64,000 bases of DNA, taken from the NCBI RefSeq assembly GCF_026340975.1, contig NZ_JAPEOS010000003.1, positions 868,001-932,000 on the forward strand. Reading direction: 5' to 3'. The position numbers and the translations under genes were made by a program. Below the pieces are notes generated by a model. It was not told where the DNA came from, searched no databases, and saw only the letters and a program-made list of their open reading frames with translations. This document shows, piece by piece, positions 34,922 to 43,155 of this stretch. This DNA comes from Streptomyces sp. NBC_01214. Lineage in GTDB: Bacteria > Actinomycetota > Actinomycetes > Streptomycetales > Streptomycetaceae. Position 1 is the stretch's first letter, and every line of letters begins with the position of its first letter.

Positions 34922-35968
34922 TCAGGCCTCGGGTTCCGGACCGCCGCCGCGGCGCAGGTCGGCGTCGGTGAGGGGTTCCAGGTCGCCGCGGGTGTCGAGC
35001 CGGTACAGGAAGGCCACGGCGGGGAAGACCAGGACCGCGGCCACCACCGTCACGATGATCAGCCAGTGCAGGGTGCTGGGCGCCCCCGCCGCCTCGGCCA
35101 CCGTCAGCCGGCCGGGGATGAGGTACGGGCGCTGCGCCGCGCCCCAAGCGATCACGGACGAGGCCATGAGGACCACGGCAGCCGGCCGGGACCACGCCCC
35201 GGAGGTGCGCAGCAGCAGCCATGCCGTGACGACGGTGGCCAGCACGGCCACGATGATGAGGACGAGCCCGGCGCCGTGGGTGAGGCCGTGCCACAGGTGG
35301 GGGGCGTCGGCATGGGCCACGATCAGGGTGACCGCCCCCAGTACGGCGAAGGCGCCGAGGGCGGCCAGTGCGCGCCGCCGGAAGTAGGCGTGCAGGTCGG
35401 GGGCTTCGTAGCGGACGGCGTCCGCGGCCAGGAACACCGCACCGAGCAGTGCCGTGCCGACGACGGCCAGCAGGCCGAAGAAGACGGAGGTCGGGTTGAA
35501 CCAAGCGTGCGCCGTCGGCTCGGTGCCCGGCCCCACGCGCCCCGAGGCGATCCCGCCCGCGGCGGCACCGAGGAAGAACGGGGTCAGGAGCGAGGAGACC
35601 GCGAACACGGCGCCGTAGACGCGCCGTCCGGCGATCTTCTGGGTCGGCTTGCGCAGCGCGAAGCCGGCGCCGCGCAGCACGATGCCGATGGCGGCGAGGG
35701 CCAGGGGCAGCCACATCGCGGAGAACACGGTCTGGAAGAACTCCGGGAACCCGGTCCACATGATGACCAGGACGAAGATGAGCCAGACGTTGTTGACCTC
35801 CCAGACCGGGGCCATGGCGTGGTCGATGAGCCACCGGGGGCGCCTCCCGCGTTCCGCGCCGCCCGCCGTCAGGTCCCAGAAGCCCGCCCCGTAGTCGGTG
35901 CCGCCCGCGCAGGTGTAGGCGGCGACCGCGAGGAGCAGGACGGCGGCGATCACACCGGCGGCGGTCAC
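34922..35968 (-). CDS. cydB: Cytochrome bd ubiquinol/menaquinol oxidase subunit II
   Basis: 348 residues, GTG start overlapping the cydA stop by four bases (GTGA), so translation is coupled. About eight membrane helices; the N-terminal region has the subunit II signature GGTDYGAGFWDLTAGG and WEVNNVWLIFVLVIMWTGFP. The C-terminal GGGPEPEA tail is hydrophilic. With subunit I it forms the high-affinity oxygen-reducing bd oxidase in the cytoplasmic membrane, important at low oxygen or under respiratory stress. Confidence 0.95.
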   Translation of the reverse strand: MTAAGVIAAVLLLAVAAYTCAGGTDYGAGFWDLTAGGAERGRRPRWLIDHAMAPVWEVNNVWLIFVLVIMWTGFPEFFQTVFSAMWLPLALAAIGIVLRGAGFALRKPTQKIAGRRVYGAVFAVSSLLTPFFLGAAAGGIASGRVGPGTEPTAHAWFNPTSVFFGLLAVVGTALLGAVFLAADAVRYEAPDLHAYFRRRALAALGAFAVLGAVTLIVAHADAPHLWHGLTHGAGLVLIIVAVLATVVTAWLLLRTSGAWSRPAAVVLMASSVIAWGAAQRPYLIPGRLTVAEAAGAPSTLHWLIIVTVVAAVLVFPAVAFLYRLDTRGDLEPLTDADLRRGGGPEPEA

Positions 35969-37413
35969 GGCTTGCCGTCCTCGGCCGGTGCCGCGACGGC
36001 GGCGCGCGGACCGTAGGGGGTGTCGGTCTCCGGTGTGGCCATCGTGTCCGCCTCACGGCTTCGTTCGTCGTCCAGGCGCCACCGGGTGCGCATCTTCAGG
36101 AGCACGGCCAGGAAGGATCCGAAGATGAGGACGTACACGACGACGACCACGGCGAACATGGTCCACAAGGAGTCGGCGCGGGCCCCGGTCACCGCTTCGG
36201 CGACCCGCATGTTCTCGTAGACGATCCACGGTTGGCGGCCCACCTCGGTGGTGATCCAGCCGCATTCGACGGCGATGACGCTGGCCACGCCGGCGCAGGC
36301 GGCGCTGCGGTAGAACCACGGCGAGGCGGGCAGCCGGCGGCGGCGCCACCAGACGAACGCGTACCAGAGGACCAGCAGCAGGAGCACCGAGCCGATGCCC
36401 ACCATGATGTCGAAGGTCCAGTGGATGAGGGTGGCCTGGGTGACGGTGGGCCGGTTCTCCGCCGGTACGGACGTCAGTCCGTGCACTTCGGTGTCGGGGC
36501 TGAAGCCGGCCAGGATGGAGTCGAGTTGCGGGATCTTGATGCCGCCGGTGACGGTCCCGTCGGGGTGGAGGCGGCCGAAGAGGTACTCCGGGACGTGCGT
36601 GTCGGTGTTCCAGACGATCTCCATCGCCGCGAACTTGACCGGCTGCTTCTGGAACACCGCCCGGGCGATGGCGTCGCCCAGCATGAACTGGACGGGAGTG
36701 AACACGGCCGCGACCGTGAACGGAACGGTGAAGCCGAGCCGGTGGTAGCGGTCGCGGCGCCCGCGCAGCCAGCCGACGGCGTAGACGCCGGCGACGACGT
36801 ATCCGGCGGTGAGCAGCATCGCCACGACGAAGTGCCAGTACTGCGGCCCGAACATCGGCGTGAAGATCGCCTTCCAGACGTCCACGTCGACGGGATTGCC
36901 CTCGGAGTCGAGGGAGAAGCCCCGCGGGGTGTTCATCCAGGAGTTGGCAGCCAGGATGCCGAAGGCGCCCAGCAGGGCCGTAGCCGGCAGCGGCAGTCCG
37001 AGGAGGAAGTGGGTACGGGCGGGCAGCCGCCGCCACCCGTAGAGGTAGATGGCGATGAGGACGGCCTCCAGGAAGAAGGCCCACGCCTCGACGCCGAAGC
37101 CGATCCCGAACACATCGCCCCACCGGCCCATCAGCCCCGGCCACAGCAGGCCGAACTCGAAGGACAGGACGGTGCCCGTGACGACGCCGATCGCGAACTG
37201 CACCGCCATGACCGCCGACCAGCGGCGCGCCAGCAGCAGGGCGGTCGCGTCACCGCGCCGCAGGCCGTAGCCGTGCATGATCAGGGTGATCAGCGGCAGC
37301 GCCACGCCCATGGGCACCAGGATGATGTGCGAGGCCAGGGTGAAGGCCATGAGCGAGCGGGCCGGCAGCATCTGAGGCGGAGCCTCTGCCAGCAGGTGGA
37401 GCGTGGTGTGCAT
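35965..37413 (-). CDS. cydA: Cytochrome bd oxidase subunit I
   Basis: 482 residues; ATG 37413 with GGAGGG upstream. Key elements are the heme-ligand His in LASHIILVPMG (residue 29), the conserved Glu residues in GVEAWAFFLEAVLIAIY, FTPMFGPQYWHFVVAMLL, and GWITTEVGRQPWIVYENMR, which contains the quinol-site GRQPW motif. The Q-loop is of the short type common in Actinobacteria. The gene is followed directly by cydB and preceded by an SDR gene that ends 31 bases upstream, so the three may be co-transcribed. No cydCD genes are nearby. Confidence 0.96.
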   Translation of the reverse strand: MHTTLHLLAEAPPQMLPARSLMAFTLASHIILVPMGVALPLITLIMHGYGLRRGDATALLLARRWSAVMAVQFAIGVVTGTVLSFEFGLLWPGLMGRWGDVFGIGFGVEAWAFFLEAVLIAIYLYGWRRLPARTHFLLGLPLPATALLGAFGILAANSWMNTPRGFSLDSEGNPVDVDVWKAIFTPMFGPQYWHFVVAMLLTAGYVVAGVYAVGWLRGRRDRYHRLGFTVPFTVAAVFTPVQFMLGDAIARAVFQKQPVKFAAMEIVWNTDTHVPEYLFGRLHPDGTVTGGIKIPQLDSILAGFSPDTEVHGLTSVPAENRPTVTQATLIHWTFDIMVGIGSVLLLLVLWYAFVWWRRRRLPASPWFYRSAACAGVASVIAVECGWITTEVGRQPWIVYENMRVAEAVTGARADSLWTMFAVVVVVYVLIFGSFLAVLLKMRTRWRLDDERSREADTMATPETDTPYGPRAAVAAPAEDGKP

Positions 37414-37444
37414 GCGTCCCTCCCCGGGGCCGAGCGGACGGAGG

Positions 37445-38284
37445 TCAGCCGCCGGTGGCGAAGCCCGGGAAGAGGGTCATTCCGCCGTCCACGTAGAGCG
37501 TGGCGCCCACGACGTAGTCCATGAGGTCGGAAGCGAGGCCGACGGCCGCGTGGGCGATGTCCTCGGGGTCCCCGACCCGGCCGTACGGGATCAGCTTGAG
37601 CAGGTCCTGCTCGGCCTGCTCGGTGTCCCAGGCACTGCGGTTGATGGGCGTGCGGATCGCGCCGGGGGCGATCGCGTTGACGCGGATCTTCTTCGGGGCG
37701 AGTTCCTGGGCGAGGGTCTCCATCATCATCTGCACGCCGCCCTTGGAGGAGGCGTAGTTCACGTGCCCGGCCCAGGGGATGATCTGGTGCACCGAGCTCA
37801 TGCAGATGATCTTGCCCGCGGAGCTGGAGACCTCCGGGACGACCCCGCGCCGCAGGAACTCCTTCGTCGCCTCGCGGGCACACAGGAACTGTCCCGTCAG
37901 ATTGACGTCGATGACCTTCTGCCACTGGGCGAGCGTCATCTCGGTGAAGGCGGAGTCCCGCTGGAGGCCTGCGTTGGCGACGAGGATGTCGATGGTCCCG
38001 AACTCCTCGACCATGCGTTCCGTCATGGCCACGACCTGGCCCTCGTCGGACACGTCCGCCTCGTACGCCGCCGCGCGCACCCCGAAGGAGGCGATCTCCG
38101 CGACGACCTTCTCGGCCTCCTCCCGGCCGGCCACGTAGTTGACGACCACGTCCGCCCCGGCCCGGCCCATGCCGATCGCCGTGGCCTTCCCGATTCCGGA
38201 GTTCGCACCCGTCACCAGTGCCTTCTGGCCCCGGAGCAGGTGCGCGGGGATCACGCCCCGGGGTACGCCCTCGGTGGAACTCAC
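37445..38284 (-). CDS. SDR-family oxidoreductase (glucose 1-dehydrogenase-like)
   Basis: 279 residues; GTG 38284 chosen because GGAGG lies nine bases upstream. Classical SDR motifs: TGANSGIGKATAIG (NAD(P) binding), VANAGLQ, a Ser in CMSSVHQIIPW and YASSKGG (YxxxK). VDGGMTLFPGFATGG closes the protein. It resembles glucose 1-dehydrogenases and related sugar or alcohol dehydrogenases; the substrate is uncertain. It precedes cydAB by 31 bases and follows the GMC oxidoreductase gene after a hairpin. Confidence 0.9.
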   Translation of the reverse strand: MSSTEGVPRGVIPAHLLRGQKALVTGANSGIGKATAIGMGRAGADVVVNYVAGREEAEKVVAEIASFGVRAAAYEADVSDEGQVVAMTERMVEEFGTIDILVANAGLQRDSAFTEMTLAQWQKVIDVNLTGQFLCAREATKEFLRRGVVPEVSSSAGKIICMSSVHQIIPWAGHVNYASSKGGVQMMMETLAQELAPKKIRVNAIAPGAIRTPINRSAWDTEQAEQDLLKLIPYGRVGDPEDIAHAAVGLASDLMDYVVGATLYVDGGMTLFPGFATGG

Positions 38285-38314
38285 GGCGGACTGCCTCCTT
38301 CGCACCGCCACCCC

Positions 38315-38335
38315 GTGCCGTCGGGGCGACGGCAC
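38315..38335 (-). terminator. Hairpin between the GMC oxidoreductase and SDR genes
   Basis: Perfect 9-base stem GTGCCGTCG / CGACGGCAC with a 3-base loop, 120 bases after the GMC stop and 30 bases before the SDR start. It may end the GMC transcript or attenuate readthrough. Confidence 0.65.
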
Positions 38336-38452
38336 CCCGGCGGGTCCGGCGTCACCCAATCACCGCCTCCGGGGCGCGGCGGCCCGCTGCACTCCGCGTT
38401 GCGCCACCCGGCGCAGGATCTTCGCCCGGTCGGCGGTGTTCGGCGCCGCGGG

Positions 38453-40042
38453 TCAGCCCATGCGTTCGAGGAGGTGGTCGCCGACCCGCAGGGCGTTCGC
38501 GATGGCCGTCAGGGACGGGTTGACCGCGCCGATGCTCGGGAAGAAGCTCGTGTCGACCACGTACAGGTTGTCCAGTTCGTGCGCCTTGCAGTTCAGGTCC
38601 AGGGCCGACGACGCCGGGTCGGTGCCGAACCGTACGGTGCCGGCCTGGTGCGCGGTGGCCCCGATCGGCATGCCCTTGTGCAGGTAGAGGCTGTGGTCCA
38701 GCAGGTGGTGCTCGTGCATGCCGAGGTGGCCCAGCATGCTCTGGAGCTTGTGCCGCAGCCGCTTCAGCCCAGCCGTGTTGTGGGACTCGTCGAGCGCGAG
38801 GTGGATGCGGCCGTCGCCGTCCAGGGTGACGCGGTTGTCGTCCAGCGGCAGGTCCTCCCCGCACAGCCAGAAGTCCACCGCGTGGTGGGCCATGACCTCG
38901 AAGGGCATGTTCGGGGTCACCGCTCCGGCCCAGCGCGGGGCCTCGCCGTGGATCTGTTCGGCGTCCGACTTGCCGAGCATCTGGATCCCGCCGAGGGGGT
39001 AGTCCCAGTCGTCGGCGCCCAGGTACCAGTCGTGCAGGGCGAGGGTCTTTTGGAACTGCGTGTCGTTCGGCTCCCGGGAGACGGCCATCAGGGCCAGGTT
39101 GTTGTGGCGCATGTAGAACCGCCCGACCACGTCCGAGCCGTTCGCGAGGCCCCGCGGATGCCGGTCGTTCGCCGAAGCGAGCAGCAGGGCGGCCGAGTTG
39201 ACCGCGCCGCAGGCCACGACCACGAGGTCGGCGGAGAAGCGGGCCTCCTCGCCGCCGGCGAGCCGGGCGACGACCGAGCTGACCGTGCGTCCCGTCGGAT
39301 CGGTCTCCAGCCGCAGCACGTGGGCGTGGGTGACCAGCTCGACGCCGGGATGTTGCAGCGCGGGCTCCACGCAGATCACCTGGGCGTCGGACTTGCCGCG
39401 CACCAGGCACGGGAAGCCGTCGACCCGGTTGCAGCGGATGCAGACGCTGGACGGGGTCGCCCGGCCGGCCGCGTCCTGGTCCAGGTCGACCCCGATGGGC
39501 AGGTGGAAGGGGTGCAGGCCCTGCTTCTCCAGGTCGTCGCTCAACTGCTGGATCCGCGGCTCGTGTTCCACCGGCGGATGGGCGTACTGGGCACTCGCCG
39601 GCCCCTCGAAGGGGTCCTCGCCGTGCCGGCCGTGCACCCGGAAGAGGTGCTCCGCCTGGGTGTAGTACGGCTCCAGGTCCTCGTAACGCAGCGGCCAGGC
39701 GGGCGAGATCCCGTCGTGGTGGCGCAGCTCCCCGAAGTCCTCCGGACGCAGCCGGAACAGCGCCGCGCCGTAGAACTTGGTGTTGCCGCCGACGTAGTAG
39801 TTGACCTCGGGAGGGAACTCGCGGCCGTGCCGGTCGAACCAGAACTCGGGCGCGCGGTACTTCCCCTTGACGAACACCGCCGTGGAGTCCCAGTTGTCGC
39901 GTTCGCGGGGGAGGAAGCCACCGCGTTCGAGGATCAGCACCCGCTTGCCGGACGGGGCGAGCCGGTGGGCGAGCGTGCCGCCGCCCGCGCCCGATCCGAT
40001 GACGATGACGTCGTAGTGCGGAGCGTCGTTCAACCCGATCAC
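38453..40042 (-). CDS. GMC-family FAD-dependent oxidoreductase
   Basis: 529 residues from GTG 40042. The FAD-binding motif is IVIGSGAGGGTLAHRL with ILERGG at the end of the second strand. YYVGGNTKFYGAALFRLR is the GMC signature region, and VVVACGAVNSAALLLAS and the C-terminal VVDTSFFPSIGAVNPSLTAIANALR complete the FAD site. His residues in AHQAGTVRFG and the NPS motif fit the active site. A CIRCN...FPC cysteine cluster is present near residue 205. Likely an alcohol or sugar-type dehydrogenase; the electron acceptor is unknown. Confidence 0.92.
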   Translation of the reverse strand: MIGLNDAPHYDVIVIGSGAGGGTLAHRLAPSGKRVLILERGGFLPRERDNWDSTAVFVKGKYRAPEFWFDRHGREFPPEVNYYVGGNTKFYGAALFRLRPEDFGELRHHDGISPAWPLRYEDLEPYYTQAEHLFRVHGRHGEDPFEGPASAQYAHPPVEHEPRIQQLSDDLEKQGLHPFHLPIGVDLDQDAAGRATPSSVCIRCNRVDGFPCLVRGKSDAQVICVEPALQHPGVELVTHAHVLRLETDPTGRTVSSVVARLAGGEEARFSADLVVVACGAVNSAALLLASANDRHPRGLANGSDVVGRFYMRHNNLALMAVSREPNDTQFQKTLALHDWYLGADDWDYPLGGIQMLGKSDAEQIHGEAPRWAGAVTPNMPFEVMAHHAVDFWLCGEDLPLDDNRVTLDGDGRIHLALDESHNTAGLKRLRHKLQSMLGHLGMHEHHLLDHSLYLHKGMPIGATAHQAGTVRFGTDPASSALDLNCKAHELDNLYVVDTSFFPSIGAVNPSLTAIANALRVGDHLLERMG

Positions 40043-40190
40043 CGTCCTAGGCCTGCGGTGCCGCCGCCCGGGCGGGCCTGTCGCGGCAGGGTCCCCCTTC
40101 GAACGTATACGCCCCGCGCCGTCGCGGCACCCGGGGATGCGACGGGGCCGGGAACGCCGGGGTCGACGACCGGGCCCCCGACGGTGCGTC

Positions 40191-41150
40191 TCACAGGACG
40201 GCGATCGGGTTCACCGGGGAGCCGGTGGCCCCCGGCAGCCGCAGCGGCGCCACCGTGCACAGGAACCGCCAGCGCCCGAGCTCCGCGCACGAGTGGGCCA
40301 GCGCGTCCAGGTCCAGGTAGTCCATCAGGTGCATGCCCAGGGCGTGCAGCGCCAGGACGTGCACGGGGAAGGAGACCCCGGGCACCGGACTCGGGGCCGT
40401 GTCGTTGTTGCCGTCCGAGCCGAGGACGGCGACCTGCCGTTCGGCCAGCAGCCGCATGCACGCGGGATGCAGGCCCGCCCGGGCGTGCGCCGCGTCCCAC
40501 GCGCCGCTCTCCCGGCGCCGGCGCCGGTGTCCGACCCGTACGAGCAGCAGGTCGCCCGGCCCGATCCGGACGCCCTGGGCCTCCTCGGCCGCCGTGAGCT
40601 CTTCGGCGCCCACGAAGTCCCCGGGCTCCAGCCAAGGGACCCCGCGCAGCCGCGGGACGTCCAACAGGACCCCGGGGCCGACGATCCCGTCGTGCACCAG
40701 GTCCAGGGTGATCCCGAGGGCGGCGCCGGCCGCCAGACGGCTCTCCGGGACGCCACCGTGGAGCTCGCCGTCGAACACGACGTGACACAGGGCGTCGAGA
40801 TGGCTGTGGGCGTCCCCGTGCACGTTCATGGCGAACCGGTCCAGGGCGAAATGCACCCCCGGAGTTCCGGTCTCCGGCGCGGTCGGCGCCGTCAGCCGGT
40901 AGACGGCGGGCTGCGGATCGTCCGGACCCGGCTGCGTCTCGATGGGCGAGGCCAGCGACACGGTGCGCCCGTGACGCACGTCGGCCGCCGCCGCGGCCAC
41001 GCGCGCGGGGGTCAGGTGGGCCAGGGTGCCGCGCCGGTGCTCGGGGCCGGAGGGTGTCCGCCGGCACAGCTCGGCGTGCAGGGACCGGAAGGCCGCCTCC
41101 GTCATGAAAGGCGAAACCGTCCGGTCGGCCAGCGGGTCGTCGTCCGTCAC
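40191..41150 (-). CDS. Cyclase-family metal-dependent hydrolase (kynurenine-formamidase-like)
   Basis: 319 residues; GTG 41150 has GGGAGGA about seven bases upstream. The cyclase-family metal motif is HGDAHSHLDALCHV, with SLASPIETQPGP before it, the DLVHDGIVGPGVLLDVPRL strand and a later VLGSDGNNDTAPS. Members include bacterial kynurenine formamidases and isatin hydrolases that bind Mn or Zn. The N-terminal 45 residues look unstructured. The substrate is not predictable from context, since kynurenine genes are absent here. Confidence 0.88.
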   Translation of the reverse strand: MTDDDPLADRTVSPFMTEAAFRSLHAELCRRTPSGPEHRRGTLAHLTPARVAAAAADVRHGRTVSLASPIETQPGPDDPQPAVYRLTAPTAPETGTPGVHFALDRFAMNVHGDAHSHLDALCHVVFDGELHGGVPESRLAAGAALGITLDLVHDGIVGPGVLLDVPRLRGVPWLEPGDFVGAEELTAAEEAQGVRIGPGDLLLVRVGHRRRRRESGAWDAAHARAGLHPACMRLLAERQVAVLGSDGNNDTAPSPVPGVSFPVHVLALHALGMHLMDYLDLDALAHSCAELGRWRFLCTVAPLRLPGATGSPVNPIAVL

Positions 41151-41324
41151 GCGGGTCCTCCCGGTCTGCCGAAGGCCCCGCCTCCACTGTCCGCCGCCGC
41201 GGCGTCCCGTGCATCCCGGCGGGCGGCGCCGCTCCCGCGGCCGCGGCGGCCCGGCCACCGCGCATCGACCGGTCGGCCGGCGCGCAGTGGACGACGTCCC
41301 GCCGGCCCGCGGCGCACGGCGTCC

Positions 41325-42164
41325 TCAGGAGCGGTGTCCGGCGACCGACCGGTACGCGACGGGGAAGTCGAAGTAGGTGTCGGGGAACAGCTCCGGCTTG
41401 TACGTGAAGTGCCACCACTCCTCGGGCAGGTTGACGAATCCCTCCGCCGTCAGCGTCGACCTCAGCAGGTCCCGGTTCGCACGCTGCGCGCCCTGGACGC
41501 GCGGGTCGTCGGTGTGCGACAGCGTGTCGAAGCAGTCGAAACCCGTGCCCATGTCCACCGAGTTGTCCGGGTACCGCTCCGCCCGGGGCGCGTAGCAGGG
41601 CACCTCTTCCTGCCCCGGCCGCGGGCGGGGCGCCGGCAGTGCCGGCAGCCGCACCAGCGTCACGTCCATGGTGCTGCCCCGGCTGTGTCCCGACTTCTTC
41701 GCGATGTAGCCGTCCTCGAACAGCCGGGACTTGTCGACGCGCGGATAGAACTCCGCCTTCCGCCGCTCGTCGCCCAGGTCCTCGGCCCACCGCACGAAGT
41801 GGTCGACGGCCCGCTGCGGCCGGTAGCAGTCGTACACCTTGAGCGAGTAGCCCTGGCGCAGCAGGCGCACCTGGGCCCGGTGCAGGGCCTCGGCGGCCGG
41901 GCGGGTCAGGATGCAAAGGGGTTGCCGGTAGCCGTCGACCGGCTCGCCGACGAAGTTGTGCGGGCGCACGTACCGCATGTCCTGCAAGATCGTCGGGTCG
42001 ACCGAGCTCAGTGCCACGAACGCGCGCGGAGCCTTCGCCCCGGGTGGTGGTGCGCTCGCCCCGACGGGGGCGGCGGCCCCGGCCATCGTCAGAGCCGTGG
42101 CGATGGCCGTCACGGTCACGGCGAGGCGTGCCCTCAGCGGCGGTAAGGACGTGGAACGGGTCAT
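41325..42164 (-). CDS. Secreted D-alanyl-D-alanine dipeptidase (VanX/M15D family)
   Basis: 279 residues; ATG 42164 with GGAGGG upstream. A Sec signal peptide spans residues 1-35. The zinc-peptidase motifs are SGHSRGSTMDVTLV (His and Asp ligands) and EEWWHFTY (catalytic Glu and His ligand), with YDCYRPQRAVDHFV before them. VanX proteins cleave D-Ala-D-Ala. A secreted version acts on peptidoglycan fragments and does not protect against vancomycin by itself, and no vanH/vanA genes are adjacent. Codon 7 is TTA (42144-42146), suggesting bldA-linked translation. Confidence 0.9.
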   Translation of the reverse strand: MTRSTSLPPLRARLAVTVTAIATALTMAGAAAPVGASAPPPGAKAPRAFVALSSVDPTILQDMRYVRPHNFVGEPVDGYRQPLCILTRPAAEALHRAQVRLLRQGYSLKVYDCYRPQRAVDHFVRWAEDLGDERRKAEFYPRVDKSRLFEDGYIAKKSGHSRGSTMDVTLVRLPALPAPRPRPGQEEVPCYAPRAERYPDNSVDMGTGFDCFDTLSHTDDPRVQGAQRANRDLLRSTLTAEGFVNLPEEWWHFTYKPELFPDTYFDFPVAYRSVAGHRS

Positions 42165-42412
42165 CCAACCCTCCATCGGCGGTGCAGTGGGGACGTGATC
42201 GGGCACCATGCTGCCCGACGCCGGGCCCGTCCCGTCCGGATCCGGCCGAACCCGGACCGGCCGTCACCCGCGTCCTCCCCGCCGCCCGCGTCGACGGCCT
42301 CCGGACTGCGCCCGCCGCGGTACGGACCTACGCTGATCAGGTGACCCGGCTGCGCCGGAAGAGCGGTGATGCATGCCGCCGTCCGCCAGCAGCTCGAGGG
42401 AGGTGATGCCCG

Positions 42413-43153
42413 ATGTCCGCACCCCGGGCAGCGGCGGCCCGCTGCGCGACCGCCGGAGCCGCCTGCTTGCTGATGTTCACGGGCGGGGGTGTGGCCCGGG
42501 CCGATGACAACGGCATCGCCGACGACAGCGCCCAGGCCATCGCACAGGCCTCGCGCAAGGCCATGGCCGAGCTCACTTCCATGCGCATGGTGGGCAAGGT
42601 GACCGACACCTCGGGCACCACCACGCTCGACCTGCGCTTCGACGAGCAGGGCGACTGCGTCGGCACCGTCACGCCCCCCGGCGGCGCGGGCACGGCCGAC
42701 ATCGTCAAACGCGGCGACGACGTCTGGATGAAGCTCGACGACGCCCTGCTCAAGGCCCAGGTACCGGGCCCCGCGGCCGACGACGCGATCGCGCTCATCA
42801 ACGGCCGCTACCTGCACGGCACCACGGACAGCCCCCTGCTGAGCGATTTCGCCCAGGTCTGCGACCTGGACTTCTTCAAGAAGGAGTTCTCCTCGAAGCC
42901 GCCGAGCGAACAGCTGGCCAAGGGCGCCCGGACCACCGTCGACGGCCGACCGGCCATCACGGTCACCAGCCGGCAGGGCGGCCGGACGGGCACGTACCAG
43001 GTCTCCACCGAGGACGAGCCGTACCTCCTGCAGGTGCGGGGCACCGACGAGTCCGGCCGCAAGGTGGACGCCTCCTTCTCCGACTTCGACGAGCCCGTCA
43101 CGCCCGAGCCCCCGGCTCCGGCCGACTCGGTCGACCTGTCCGAGCTCCAGTAG
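42413..43153 (+). CDS. Exported LolA/LppX-like lipid-binding-fold protein
   Basis: 246 residues; ATG 42413 with GGAGG about 11 bases upstream. A signal peptide ends near GGGVARA-DD, with no lipobox Cys at the cleavage site. The mature part resembles the LolA/LprG-type half-barrel seen in Actinobacterial cell-envelope proteins: ELTSMRMVGKVTD, TLDLRFDEQGDCVGTV, VWMKLDDALLK and PAITVTSRQGGRTGTYQVS. Two Cys (about 82 and 158) could pair outside the cell. It is convergent with the ABC transporter gene, only two bases apart. Confidence 0.65.
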   Translation: MSAPRAAAARCATAGAACLLMFTGGGVARADDNGIADDSAQAIAQASRKAMAELTSMRMVGKVTDTSGTTTLDLRFDEQGDCVGTVTPPGGAGTADIVKRGDDVWMKLDDALLKAQVPGPAADDAIALINGRYLHGTTDSPLLSDFAQVCDLDFFKKEFSSKPPSEQLAKGARTTVDGRPAITVTSRQGGRTGTYQVSTEDEPYLLQVRGTDESGRKVDASFSDFDEPVTPEPPAPADSVDLSELQ

Positions 43154-43155
43154 CG

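Noticed and set aside
37403..40597. Very long plus-strand open frame of over 1000 codons
   Set aside because: It is antisense to cydA, an SDR and a GMC oxidoreductase, all with clear motifs; long shadow frames are normal in DNA of this GC content.
41325..42164. Reading the VanX-like gene as a vancomycin-resistance determinant
   Set aside because: It has a signal peptide and no vanH/vanA/vanRS neighbours; a cell-wall turnover role is more likely.
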